From: Bremia lactucae
Lineage: Eukaryota > Oomycota > Peronosporomycetes > Peronosporales > Peronosporaceae
DNA length: 64,000 bases
Reading direction: 5' to 3'
Assembly (NCBI RefSeq): GCF_004359215.1
Contig: NC_090610.1
Span: 3,870,579 to 3,934,578 of the forward strand
The position numbers and the translations under genes are program-made. Below are positions 43,061 through 53,679 of the stretch, piece after piece. Numbering within the stretch: the stretch's first letter is position 1; every line of letters begins with the position of its first letter. The notes under the pieces were generated by a model. That model was given only the letters and a program-made list of their open reading frames with translations. It was not told the DNA's origin and made no database searches.

Positions 43061-43199
43061 GACCAAATCCCAAAAACGGCAACGGTCGCGGGTCCGACGT
43101 TGTTGCGAAAGCGAAACAGCGAGGCGGACCGCCAAAAAAAACGGTCGGGGTCAGTAGGTCGCAACGCTCCACTGATCCAGTAACCTCAAGAGAATTTGC

Positions 43200-43720
43200 A
43201 AATCTCATGATTGAAGTTGCTCCAGACACACAATCATTATGTGTCTCTGCACCTGGTGATGAGGTATCCCTCATCACCTTGAAGTTAAAAGCGACAAATG
43301 ATTTGTCAATTAAAGCCCTAGTGGACTGCGGAGCGTCGAATAACTCTATTCGTCGCCAGTCGCTTGAGGGTCGTAGGCTCAAATATATTGAGCGGGACAT
43401 CCCTCCAACGAGGATGACGGTGCGTCTAGCGACAGGCGCATCGATAACAGTAATGAAACGCGTAGTGAAATTTCATTGCACGTTAAAAGATTTATTGTAC
43501 GTTAATGATTTCATCGTACTGAATGAATGACAAATTTGATGTCATCCTAGGTTTAACTTGGCTTACAAAACATGAGCCAAAAAATCAGCTGGCAGCATCG
43601 ATCCGTAAAGTTACCTGCCACTTGTTCATCAGATGGCCATCTGATGAACGTCTTAGAGCGTCCACAAGCGTGTGGATGTACTACGAGTTAGTGCGATGGC
43701 CTCACTTGTGATACGGTCGT
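43200..43720 (+). pseudogene. aspartic protease of the family A plus element
   Basis: IKALVDCGASNNSIRRQSLE has the D-C-G-A-S active-site motif, followed by MTVRLATGASITVMKRVVKF and, after a frame change near 43523, FDVILGLTWLTKHEPK. The first ~240 bases share the frame with the Gag end. A 26-bp palindrome (GTTCATCAGATGG and its complement) lies at 43625-43650. Confidence 0.8.
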
Positions 43721-44352
43721 TCGTACGACTGCACAAGATCACAGTGTGGTTGCTGGTCACCCTGTGGAGTCAGCTGCCGGCGGCTGTGCTAATGCACAGG
43801 CAGTGTCGAAGGTCCACCACTTGAATAAGTCGAGTAGATTGAGATATGAATGTAGCCTAGATAGCGACATTCAAGGAATACACCGGTTGCCCAAAACGTG
43901 CGACACGATGATCCTAGGTCGAGTAGAGAGTCGACCGTAGAGGACCCGACTGTGATAGCGCAATCACAGTCGGAAGACGCTGAGGAAATAAGTCCCCACG
44001 TACTTGAGGAGAAATCTCCTCAAATAGTTAATGCTGAATTGACTAGACTTCAGCATCCCGAGAAATTGATCCCTCGGCAGCCTGTGGATAAATCTCAGGA
44101 AGAAACCGAGATTTAATGTCTTAGTTAATGACAGATCAAAATTAGGCGCTTATACTCTTGATCTGTATGCGCTTCCGAAGTTAATTTCGGAGATAACTCA
44201 ATCACTAACTCTAGAACCCAAGCAATTCTTGAGAGATGCAAAGTGTTAGAATCAAGCAGATTTGCGTACTCTTTACAGAGGACGAATACGTAAACAGCTC
44301 ATCGATAGACGAAAATGTCCTCGTTGTGGAGACTCGAATTGAGAGATATACT

Positions 44353-45198
44353 NNNNNNNNNNNNNNNNNNNNNNNNNNNNNNNNNNNNNNNNNNNNNNNN
44401 NNNNNNNNNNNNNNNNNNNNNNNNNNNNNNNNNNNNNNNNNNNNNNNNNNNNNNNNNNNNNNNNNNNNNNNNNNNNNNNNNNNNNNNNNNNNNNNNNNNN
44501 NNNNNNNNNNNNNNNNNNNNNNNNNNNNNNNNNNNNNNNNNNNNNNNNNNNNNNNNNNNNNNNNNNNNNNNNNNNNNNNNNNNNNNNNNNNNNNNNNNNN
44601 NNNNNNNNNNNNNNNNNNNNNNNNNNNNNNNNNNNNNNNNNNNNNNNNNNNNNNNNNNNNNNNNNNNNNNNNNNNNNNNNNNNNNNNNNNNNNNNNNNNN
44701 NNNNNNNNNNNNNNNNNNNNNNNNNNNNNNNNNNNNNNNNNNNNNNNNNNNNNNNNNNNNNNNNNNNNNNNNNNNNNNNNNNNNNNNNNNNNNNNNNNNN
44801 NNNNNNNNNNNNNNNNNNNNNNNNNNNNNNNNNNNNNNNNNNNNNNNNNNNNNNNNNNNNNNNNNNNNNNNNNNNNNNNNNNNNNNNNNNNNNNNNNNNN
44901 NNNNNNNNNNNNNNNNNNNNNNNNNNNNNNNNNNNNNNNNNNNNNNNNNNNNNNNNNNNNNNNNNNNNNNNNNNNNNNNNNNNNNNNNNNNNNNNNNNNN
45001 NNNNNNNNNNNNNNNNNNNNNNNNNNNNNNNNNNNNNNNNNNNNNNNNNNNNNNNNNNNNNNNNNNNNNNNNNNNNNNNNNNNNNNNNNNNNNNNNNNNN
45101 NNNNNNNNNNNNNNNNNNNNNNNNNNNNNNNNNNNNNNNNNNNNNNNNNNNNNNNNNNNNNNNNNNNNNNNNNNNNNNNNNNNNNNNNNNNNNNNNNN
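44353..45198. other. assembly gap (846 N)
   Basis: Run of undetermined bases between the protease-RT linker and the RT fingers. From the neighbouring motifs, the missing DNA should hold the remainder of the linker and the RT N-terminus. Any frame that spans it is meaningless. Confidence 0.99.
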
Positions 45199-45912
45199 TC
45201 CCCACATAGCTCTCCGACCTTCTGTGTGCGAAAGGCCACAGGAGGGTGGCGGATAGTGCACGCATTCAATAAACTGAATGCTGCAACGATACCGGCTCAA
45301 ACGCCGATACCGAGAAAAGACGTAATCATAGACGGTATGTCTAAGAGTACTATCTTTTCTTCTATGGATCTGATGGATGGGTTCTATCAAATCCTTATGC
45401 GTGAGCGGGACATCCCGTACACAGCAGTGAGCACCCCCAGTGGTATGCTCTGGGAATGGCTAGTGATGCCTCAGGGGCTTAGTAACGCCCCTGCAACATT
45501 CAACAGATGTGTAACAAATCTGTTGAGACCGGTGCGGGATTTCGCACCGAGTTATTTCGACGATGTATTCGTCCATAGCCGGGCCATGGACGGTAAGACG
45601 GACGTGGAAGTTCATAAAACTCACGTTCGTCAGGTTCTTACACTTATGCGAAAGCATAAGTTGTATGCAAATCTCAAGAAGTGTATATTCGCTGCAAGCG
45701 AAATACCACTTCTTGGGTGCATCGTCGGAAAACGCGGCGTGCGCCCTGATCCCGATAAGATCAAGGCAATTACCGACTGGCCAGTTCCAATCGATGTCAA
45801 GGGACTTAGAAAGTTCCTTGGTTTAGCGGCGTATTTGCACAAGTACTCCCGCAATTATGCAAAGATGACAGTTCATCTCTCTCGTCTCTTGAAAAAAGAC
45901 GAGAAATGGTAA
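45199..45912 (+). CDS. reverse transcriptase of the family A plus element (partial)
   Basis: Open from the gap to a TAA at 45910. Motifs in order: SPHSSPTFCVRKATGGWRIV, FSSMDLMDGFYQILMRERD (motif A, catalytic Asp), SGMLWEWLVMPQGLSNAPAT (motif B), FAPSYFDDVFVHSRAMDGK with the intact Y-F-D-D catalytic pair (motif C), LYANLKKCIFAASEIPLLGC and KAITDWPVPIDVKGLRKFLG (thumb/connection). Apart from the missing N-terminus and the final stop it is undamaged. The DNA is unusually rich in perfect short hairpins. Confidence 0.9.
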   Translation, partial: SPHSSPTFCVRKATGGWRIVHAFNKLNAATIPAQTPIPRKDVIIDGMSKSTIFSSMDLMDGFYQILMRERDIPYTAVSTPSGMLWEWLVMPQGLSNAPATFNRCVTNLLRPVRDFAPSYFDDVFVHSRAMDGKTDVEVHKTHVRQVLTLMRKHKLYANLKKCIFAASEIPLLGCIVGKRGVRPDPDKIKAITDWPVPIDVKGLRKFLGLAAYLHKYSRNYAKMTVHLSRLLKKDEKW

Positions 45913-46201
45913 TGGAACGCTGATTGTCAGCGTTCGATTTAAGGTATCAGGTAAAGCTTGATGCAATCGCCCATCTTAGCGATTGCAGATCAAGACAGAC
46001 CATTCCATGTGGTCTGTGACGCCAGCGAATTGCAATCAGCTGCGCGTTAATGCAATACGATACAGACGATGCGGAGCGCGTCGTCCGTTACCAATCGCGC
46101 CAGCTGCAACCAGCTGAACGCAATTATCTAGTGCATGACAAGGAACTCCTTGCCATGAAATATGCATTGGCTAAATTTAGGGTCTATCTTCAAGAAGATA
46201 G
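45263..46201. repeat. ladder of short perfect hairpins in pol coding DNA
   Basis: Perfect or near-perfect inverted repeats (stems mostly 5-9 bp, loops 0-9) at 45263-45280, 45330-45342, 45406-45417, 45429-45450, 45473-45492, 45501-45525, 45530-45549, 45559-45573, 45643-45660, 45688-45702, 45776-45785, 45798-45820, 45915-45935, 45963-45986, 45998-46014, 46101-46116, 46139-46152 and 46184-46201: 18 in about 940 bp. Examples: CTTATGCG-AA-AGCATAAG-like at 45643, CTATCTTCAAGAAGATAG at 46184. Such density was not seen in the host genes. Confidence 0.75.
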
Positions 46202-46505
46202 ACCGTTTATCGTATATACGGACCATGCGGCATTACGCAGGGCCGTAAATAGCCCACACCTCTCGCAAAGAATGGCGAGGTTGCTATCCTTCTTCGCAAA
46301 ATATAATTTTTCCGTGGAATGTAAACCAGGACGACTTTATGTCGTCGCTGATGCGTTATTACGCCGACCCGATTTCGAGCCGGCTGCGCATTCCAACAGT
46401 GAAAACAATCCCACTGTTGCAACACTCATCTCAAGTGTTCCGTCATCAATCTTGTTTGATGACATAAGGAGAGCCTACACAGAAGATAAGGACCTTCTGC
46501 GTTAA
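45915..46505 (+). pseudogene. RNase H of the family A plus element
   Basis: After a shift at about 45910-46050, the frame 46050-46505 reads MQYDTDDAERVVRYQSRQLQ, HDKELLAMKYALAKFRVYLQ, DRPFIVYTDHAALRRAVNSP and LSQRMARLLSFFAKYNFSVE, then VVADALLRRPDFE, the family RNase H. The first catalytic segment VVCDAS is at about 46010 in another frame. A TAA at 46503 ends it. Confidence 0.85.
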
Positions 46506-47790
46506 ATGGATCATCCGATGAATCAATCCGATAAATCTTATATCGTTGTCATCCGATCGATAAGCAACACGCAACGGCCACTGTACTACACAGCCGTTGC
46601 CGGCGACACTTCACGTGTCGTCGTCCCAACGAACAATGATTTGCGCTTGCGCATCATGTATGAGTGTCACGATGCACTAACGAGTGGACACGGTGGACGT
46701 GAGACGACTTAACCCACAATAAGTCGCGACTTTTACTGGCCCCACCAGTATCAGTTCGTGCGCATGTACATTCGTGCTTGCGAGGTATGCCAACGGGTGA
46801 GGTCTAGCCCTTCATCCCGTGCACCTCTCCAGCCTCTACCACTTCCGGCAGAATGTTGGCAGTCCGTATTTATGGACTTCGGCTTCGAATTCCACGAAGA
46901 CGATCACATAAAAGATAAAATCCTTGTTTTTGTAGACAAATTCAAGATGTACCATCTTGCTGTAGTATCTGAGTCGACCACGGCTCCGGGCTGTGCCCGT
47001 GATCTTTATCGATACGGTATTGAAACTCTACGGTCTACCCCGTGAACTGGTCACGGACAGAATCCACGGATTTCGTTGGAGTTTTGGCAATCCGTGTTTC
47101 GATCTCTCAGAACACGACTGACTCTGATAGTCAGACGGATCGCGTAAATCGCGTCCTCAAAAAGATACTTCGAGGTTACGTTCAATCGTAATCGAATTGT
47201 AGCGAGATTTTACCGATGGTCGAATTCGCCATCAATAATTCGGAGCATGCATCTACAACCCATACTTTCTTGAATGGATTACGCCATCTACGCATACCCA
47301 CCCAATTAGAGGGATCCTCTAGTTTACGGAAGGGGGGGGGACTCGCACGAGCAAAGCCATTTCTGGCTCATGCTCATCACGCATCGAAGTTACCAACGAC
47401 GCGAATGACGTCGATGTCGAAGCAATCGACATCGAAGATGAGAAAGATCTAATGGCAGTGCGCACAAAGCGCACTGAAAAAGACAAAAAAATGAGTCAGC
47501 AGAGGAACTTTTACTAGCTCGAGAATCAATAAATAATTCGTACTGGATTCCCTTGATAACGCAGTGGTTTGTCAGAAACGGAACGCAGACAACCGTGGAA
47601 GAGCAAACGTTATTTCTTTAAAATTAATGACCTAGTGGTACTCTCTACGATAAACCTACCTAAGCGTGTAATCACTAATGTGGGTAGCAGTAAACTACTA
47701 CCCAAGTTTATTGGGCCTTTCCGTGTTATGCGAACGCATCCTACATTTTACGTTGGTCGGCTCCGCCATAACAGATGTGTTCACACCCGT
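46506..47790 (+). pseudogene. integrase of the family A plus element
   Basis: The zinc-binding N-terminus is seen as YECHDALTSGHGGRETT (46506-46712) and RMYIRACEVCQRVRSS (46758 on). The core follows with FMDFGFEFHEDDHIKDKILV and FVDKFKMYHLAVVS (46870-46960), a decayed middle, MVEFAINNSEHASTTHTF (47216), and the C-terminal part VGSSKLLPKFIGPFRV ... MRTHPTFYVGRL (47675-47766). Several frameshifts. Sequence similarity to the sister copies ends near 47790. Confidence 0.85.
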
Positions 47791-47911
47791 TTCTAAATTG
47801 AATTCACGCGCTTAAAATTTGACTAGAAAATGGTCAAATACGAGCCACTAGTTAAAACCCGTTTCAAAGTCATTTCTTGAAATGAATTCTTTTTTAACTT
47901 GATCACTAGCA

Positions 47912-49903
47912 ATGCTGCGAGTGCTGAGGCCAGCGGTCTCACTTCAAGTCCGCGCATTTGCGCAACCTCTACTGCTTTTTAATGGCGCTCGATCTCTCCG
48001 TACTGCACGTGGTGGTACTCGTCGTCGAAAGGACCATATCGCGCGCATCGCTAAGCTCGAGGCCATGGCGCAGGAGCGAGAATATGCACAGCAGGAGCAG
48101 CGTCAACGCGTACTCGAGGCACGGAGCCGACCGCCTGTAATTCCAGGATTTATTCGTGTCCGGGATTTAGCTAAGGCACTTCGCCAACCTTTTAAAGACG
48201 TGCTAAAGCGCACAGTTACCAAGGCGCATCGTCGATTTTCCCTCAAGACCAAGACCCACCCACCCGCCGAGTTTCGCAGTGTAAAGCAGATCGTTCTACC
48301 CTATCGTGTAGCACAGGAAGTTGCAAATTCTTTCAATATTCAAACAGCTTACGATGACGTTGAGCCGAGACTCTCAGACGTAGAAGCGGACTTGAGTAAG
48401 GAGCGCATAGGTCAGCGCCAGCCTGTAATTGCTGTCATGGGCCACGTGGACCATGGCAAGACGACCTTGATGGATACTTTAAGAAAGCAAATGCGAATGG
48501 AATTAAAGTTGATTGCGCCGTACGAAAAGCACGGAATTACGCAAAAAATTAATGTATGCGAGGCCGCATTGACGCCGAATGTCAAGGTTACGTTCTTAGA
48601 TACTCCTGGACATTTCCACTTTTTTCGAATGCGGACCAATGCTGCGCAGGTAGCTGATGCTGTGCTGCTTATCGTGGCAGCCGATGAAGGCGTGTTGCTG
48701 CAGACAGAAGAGTCGATCGGGGCGCTTGAAGAAGCCGGATTACCTGCAATTATATGCATTAACAAGGTCGACTTGCTCGACAACAAGGACGAACAGGTTG
48801 AAAACATTATCCAGGAATTGCGTTCGTTTGTTGCACTACAGGATAGTCCTGTAGTGAGAATATCCGGCAAAACGGGAGCTGGACTTGATGAATTGAAGCA
48901 CACGGTATCTATGTTAGTGACAAGTTTGACAGATAACCATCGATTGAACGCACTAGCTGGACCCGATACGTTGGCGGATGGACTTGTGCTGGAAACCGTG
49001 GCAATAAAAGGACGTGGGGCCGTACTGCGTGTGCTGATTAAGAATGGGGAGTTGGTTGGGAAGCAGCACTTTGTGGCTGGCATGATACGTGGCGTGGTTC
49101 GAGAAATGCATGACGCAGAAGGACGTGATGTCAAGCGCGCGTTGCCTGGAACGGTTGTTGATATCACGTACACGAACAAGTCGAGGAATGTGGATGCACC
49201 AAATGAACACGGCTTCTTTGTGCTTGCTGAAGATCGAGCAAAGCAGGTAATTGAGCAAAGGTATGGACTTGGTTAGCATTGCGAGCGTCGTGGGATGAAA
49301 TTATTGTTACTGATCAACTGATGGCGTTGAATTAGAGAACTTGCTTTGGAGTTCAAGGACTGTCTCGTACCGAATGAAGGCGATTTGTACACACATCCTA
49401 ACGCTGAAATCGTTACCAGCGATAAAGAACTGACTATCAAAAGTGCTGAAGTAAGTCCTGACGATGCAAAAGAACCGTGCGATCGTGATATTATTGATGA
49501 AAGGGAGCGTATTGAAACAAAGTCGATTATTGTCAAGGCTGATGGCGCTGGTGCGCTCACCAGCATTCAGGATACAGTTGATGAAATGGCTGGCATTTCG
49601 GTATGCTTCGCGTCGATTTACTGATGCTTTAATTAACTTGTAACGAATTCGTGTTGATATGACGCATGAATGCAGACAGTGCGGCTGGGCATTGGCAACA
49701 TCTCGACCAAGGATATTGACGTTGCGATTAATGGCGAGTGCCCAATCTTTGGCTTTAATGTAAAGTTGCGTAATCGTGAGGCAAAGTTAGCAGCAAAGAG
49801 AGGTGTACGAGTCATTTTGCGCGCCACTGTGCATGAATTGATTGAAGAGATCAGTGCATTTGAAGAGTTGAATGATAAAGACAGAAAAATTGCCAGTGAG
49901 TGA
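47912..49903 (+). CDS. MTIF2: mitochondrial translation initiation factor IF-2, three exons
   Basis: Exons 47912-49260, 49336-49600 and 49676-49903, with introns of 75 bp each (GT-AG); about 613 residues. The N-terminus is Arg-rich and amphipathic (MLRVLRPAVSLQVRAFAQPL), a likely mitochondrial targeting peptide. The GTPase domain has GHVDHGKTTLMDTL at about residue 176 (G1), DTPGHFHFFRMRTNAAQVAD at about 229 (G3) and INKVDLLD at about 282 (G4), and the Thr/Gly-rich switch GITQKINVCE. Domain II follows (GRGAVLRVLIKNGELVGKQH, PGTVVDITYT), then the domain III part (SIIVKADGAGALTSIQDTVD, RLGIGNISTKDID, IFGFNVKLRNREAKLAAKRG). The frame ends after DRKIASE, so the C-terminal domain IV that binds initiator tRNA is not seen. 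A GTGAGT at 49892 could be a further splice donor, but no domain IV exon follows in the next ~250 bases. Confidence 0.9.
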
Positions 49904-50155
49904 GGACACTTACTGAAAGGCTTAAAATTCGTAAGTACAGAGACTGCAATATTTTCAAATTTTTTAATTTGACCATGCGTCGTCTTCTTGTGCTTTGCTT
50001 CATTCGTTTAGTTGGTTTAATTATGTAAGCGACATCAGCATTGACAATTAATATCTTCTATGATAATTAAAACCGCCGCTCACAAGCTATATTTGTATTA
50101 ATTACTACAATTTGTAAATTAAAATAATTAGATATGCTAATTTTCTGGGCTTTCT
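49904..50155. other. short spacer between convergent genes
   Basis: Tail-to-tail spacer of IF-2 and the transporter gene. AT-rich; no gene seen. Confidence 0.6.
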
Positions 50156-51631
50156 CTAGTACAAAAGTTGCATTTGATGCAGCAGACTTAAAGCACTCAT
50201 GACGGTCATCAGAATTGCTATTAATCCAGCAATAATCTGCTGCGATCGGTGTTGCTCGTTTCCAAGACGATAGATGAAAAATGTTGGCAGTATGAAGCAG
50301 ATCATTGGATTTGTCGTGGAACCGAGTACGCCAAGAACCGACGCAATGTCACCAGACTCGAAAGCGACCAAAAGCACCGCAAGCACGAGAACTATCGAAA
50401 GTTCGGCATGATGCTTTAAATCCAGTCGAACGTTTGCAAGCATTGCTTCACGAATGTTGTCTCTCAACGTGTGTACGAACAGCGGTACCGTAAGAATCAA
50501 AGCGATGCTGAATCCAAGACACCCGGCAATTACGGCACCATCTCGATGATAATTATTTTTTAAGAAATTCGATTGAGTGGCCTCGCCAAATGTAAGGACC
50601 ACAAAAAATCCACAAAGTGAGTAAATAATTGTCGCAATGCCAATGCTGCGATCCATGACCTTGTACATTCGTTTGCTGGAGCGATGTTTTAGTACCAAGT
50701 AAATTGGGAGTACATTTGGATGGCACGTGAACGAGAACACAACTAGTGGTATCGCTCGTAGCAAATGGCTAAGACGCATATCAAATATCGGCAAGTGTTT
50801 AAATTGATATGCCATTGTTGGAGCCAGTCCTTCGTGCTCAAATTGAAAGTACTTGATGACAATCACCAATGTCATGAATCCAATACACGCAATGGAAAAG
50901 AGTGATGAGAATCGCAGCGACTCGAGACTTCGCAGCAACGAAAGGGGCAGCACGAGAAAACCACACAACATTACTATCAGCACTTGTCGATCATAGAAGA
51001 TGCTTGAGCTTGTAGTGGTTACGAATGGTCGCAGTGCAAGCTGAATTAGCTCCGCACTGCCGACTAAGTACCCGACGCTTGTTCCAAATAAATTCATGCA
51101 AACGACTAATTGAGTAAATTTCGCGAGCTTGCGTCCGCCTGTAAGTAAAGCCAAGTCCATATACGATCGCGCCTGCTTTAGATCTGAGCACTCAACTAGC
51201 AATCTTAGAGTGAAATTGGTCGCAATTGCTCCCTTTATAATCAGAAGAATGCCTAGCGCAAGTCCTGCCTGATGCACAGCGTAAGGAAGCGCTAACACGC
51301 CAGCACCCACGATCGCAACCGTCATAGTAAACATGGAGCCCTTAACTGTGAAAGCATAAAGTGAATTAGCAACAAATAAGAGCTTATATAGGCAGGTGTT
51401 GTTGTAACCTGATCCTGGTAGCATTTTTTCCATCAAATACGTCTGAAAAAAGCCGCCGCGCTTGCTGAGTCGCTGCTGCTCCCGGAAGAAATCGTTCTCG
51501 AATACGAGCGTCTCTCGCTCTGAAATGAGTTCATATCCATCGCCGGGGGGGTCAGAATCCGTTGCTTCGTCCTCTGCTAGCAGACGTTCGGACATGCTGT
51601 CGTCCATATTGTTGTTCCCAAACGCCATCAT
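50156..51631 (-). CDS. amino acid/auxin permease (AAAP) family transporter
   Basis: One exon of 491 codons. The first ~85 residues are cytosolic and acidic. The family start signature is at about residue 100 (MFTMTVAIVGAGVLALPYAV, with HQAGLALGILLII), the first helix of AAAP/SLC38-type amino acid transporters. About ten to eleven hydrophobic spans follow, including LAKFTQLVVCMNLFGTSVGY, VLIVMLCGFLVLPLSLL, IACIGFMTLVIVIKYF, AIPLVVFSFTCHPNVLPIYL (the conserved F-x-C-H-x-N motif), IATIIYSLCGFFVVLTFGEA and CLGFSIALILTVPLFVHTLR. It probably moves neutral amino acids with H+ or Na+ across the plasma or vacuolar membrane; the substrate is not predictable by eye. Intact; it is the last host gene before a long transposon region. 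Confidence 0.9.
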   Translation of the reverse strand: MMAFGNNNMDDSMSERLLAEDEATDSDPPGDGYELISERETLVFENDFFREQQRLSKRGGFFQTYLMEKMLPGSGYNNTCLYKLLFVANSLYAFTVKGSMFTMTVAIVGAGVLALPYAVHQAGLALGILLIIKGAIATNFTLRLLVECSDLKQARSYMDLALLTGGRKLAKFTQLVVCMNLFGTSVGYLVGSAELIQLALRPFVTTTSSSIFYDRQVLIVMLCGFLVLPLSLLRSLESLRFSSLFSIACIGFMTLVIVIKYFQFEHEGLAPTMAYQFKHLPIFDMRLSHLLRAIPLVVFSFTCHPNVLPIYLVLKHRSSKRMYKVMDRSIGIATIIYSLCGFFVVLTFGEATQSNFLKNNYHRDGAVIAGCLGFSIALILTVPLFVHTLRDNIREAMLANVRLDLKHHAELSIVLVLAVLLVAFESGDIASVLGVLGSTTNPMICFILPTFFIYRLGNEQHRSQQIIAGLIAILMTVMSALSLLHQMQLLY

Positions 51632-51767
51632 CTTAAATTAACTGTGCTTTAAAGTTTACGGAAGATACACTGTTTTGGAATATTTTGCACTTTCACAACA
51701 ATCGCAAACAAGTAACAATCTTTCTTAACGCAGTTATTCAAAAAACAGCCGAGGTAAAGCCCCCAAC

Positions 51768-53020
51768 TGTAACGGGATGTACCGCTACATTACTCTTATT
51801 CTCTATAAGAGAAAACATATATTCCTATAAATAAAATTAAAGAAGAAGAAAAAATTAGGCCACTGCTGTAGCCTTGGGGATGCAAAAAATTTGACGCAGT
51901 ATGTAGGCGGGCACGTCGTAATGCGGCCACCCTCTACTTAGACACACACCCTAGCACAGCGAGGCATCGGCTTAACCAGCTTCTCTTGCGTGCAGTGAGG
52001 TAGTTGTGGTGGGCGCGTTAGCGACCTCACCCAACGCACTAAGTACTCTGGTTAAGTGTCGTCACGGGAGCGGTAATCTGGCTCCTCGTGCGCACTTACC
52101 AAGTAGGAAATAGCTCTCAGACTGATAAATATTTAAGCGTATTAAATATCAATACCGGTTTTTACCAAATAAAATTTCATCTATATAGATAACACTTAAT
52201 ATGTATTGCGAGCGTATTTTTCTAGATACTTCGCCTAACGGATGACGCTAGGCGTCATCCCTCCTAATGTGAATGCACCCATGTGCATCACATCCACAAG
52301 ATTTGGTCACAAATGTGCATTACACCCGAGTGCTGGGTCAAATTACTATAATTTAGTAATTGACCATCCTCTTAAGTATACCAAGTGTACTCAACGGGGA
52401 CTATGTAACATTAGGGCAACTTTATCCCGTTACACAGTGGGTCCATGAGGTTTCATGCTAACGCCATTAATAAAATAAAATTATAGGAGCTCTTCGCATG
52501 TGAATTTCTTCCAAGATATTTCACTAAATTGTAGGCGATTTCAACGCAAATTCCGTCAGCCTTAACAATCCGGGCTTAAGAAGCTCTTTGTTACACAACC
52601 CCCGTTAAGAACACGAAGCTTAGTTCACAAGATGGTCAATTACATAAGTGAAGTAATGACCCACCACTTGGGTGTGGTTCACATTGTGACCCACCCTTGT
52701 GTATGTGATGCACATAAGTGCATAGGGATGACGCTTAGCGTCATCCAAGAAACGAGGTATTTAATATAATACACCCGCAATACATTTCAGTGCATATCCA
52801 CCGAGTTGGCATTTATGATTAGTTGAAACTAGGTTTTATATTAAACACGATTCAATATAAATCAGTCTGAAATCTACTTCCTAATTGACAAGTGCGCACG
52901 TGGAGCCGGATAGCCGCTCCCGTGACGTTACTAAAACTAAGATTTCTACTTGGTTGGGTGAGAGGTCGCGTAAGCGCCGAACAGCTTCCTCACTGTGCTT
53001 AAAAGGTGAGTTCTAGTAGT
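51768..53020. repeat. inverted pair of LTR-like sequences
   Basis: The left arm starts TGTAACGGGATG at 51769 and ends ATCCCGTTACA at 52435, like a complete LTR of about 667 bp. The right arm (about 52600-53010) repeats the same blocks in reverse: a 21-bp palindrome GGATGACGCTAGGCGTCATC+C at 52240-52260 against 52726-52746, and CGTCACGGGAGCGG at about 52060 against CCGCTCCCGTGACG at about 52911. A third element family not otherwise present in the window. No internal genes recognised. Confidence 0.7.
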
Positions 53021-53679
53021 GCCTGGCAGCATTAAGTTGTGCCCGACTACACCTGCTATATGGACACCCCTCGCGGAATCAAAGGCTGCAATCATGGCTT
53101 CGGAATTAGCAGCGGTTACTGGAAGGCAAAGAAACAGACCAGGAACGTCGGAATTGCAATCAAGCCACGCTCATGCGAAAAATACGGAAAGAAGCCATGC
53201 ACCGGTTAGGGGAACAGAATTCCGACTTATCGGTGATATCAAGAAAGAGCATTACGCGCTAGTGGATCCTCAACATCACCCGTCCAGTTGCGCAAGCGTC
53301 AAGTGATGGGGCATTATTCTTCCGAATAATGGCATTTCCGTGCCATTTCATCTCTACGATCAAAAATGTGGGCAAGTCGGAAAATATAAGGCGACGTACT
53401 CGCGTGTGAAAGTTTTTGTCCCGGGTACTTCGTTAGGACGGGATGTCAAACCTGCAACAGCAAAGAAGATTCAAAAGTATCTATTAAGATGTTAATTAAA
53501 GAATAAGAATTTCAATCGTCGGATGCACACAATTTTAAACAATCACTTTTGCGTTCTGATTGGGCCTGGACAGCGGGGGTGAGTTAAATTGTTCTGATTG
53601 GCTGTGAGCCGAAGGGGATGGTCCAAAAAGCAAGGGGATGTACATATAGCAGTGACCTAAAATTATTATCATTCAATAC
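53021..53679. other. unassigned segment
   Basis: A plus-strand frame 53019-53306 (95 aa) directly follows the right LTR arm, behind a primer-site-like CCTGGCAGCATTAAG. It is Ala/Ser-rich at first and matches nothing recognised; it could be the start of a gag. Nothing else is seen to 53679. Confidence 0.3.

Larger units (their letters stand above)
41800..47790 (+). mobile_element. family A Ty3/Gypsy element, plus strand, 3' end lost
   Basis: LTR (41800-42238), primer site, gag, protease, linker, an 846-base gap, RT, RNase H and integrase up to the C-terminal VGRL motif at about 47765. Chromodomain and 3' LTR are missing; the break lies about 120 bp before the start codon of the IF-2 gene. It is the least decayed pol of the window. 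Confidence 0.9.

Noticed and set aside
44211..45390. Very long open frames on both strands spanning 44.2-45.4 kb
   Set aside because: They are made of undetermined bases (gap 44353-45198) with short real ends; only the plus-strand RT part after 45199 is supported.
48412..49179. 255-codon minus-strand frame opposite the IF-2 gene
   Set aside because: Shadow of the IF-2 GTPase coding sequence; composition is Ser/Thr/Cys-rich with no motif, and the plus strand has all G motifs.
49892..49990. Extra exon after 49891 adding domain IV to IF-2
   Set aside because: The possible splice product adds only about ten residues before a stop and shows no domain IV similarity.
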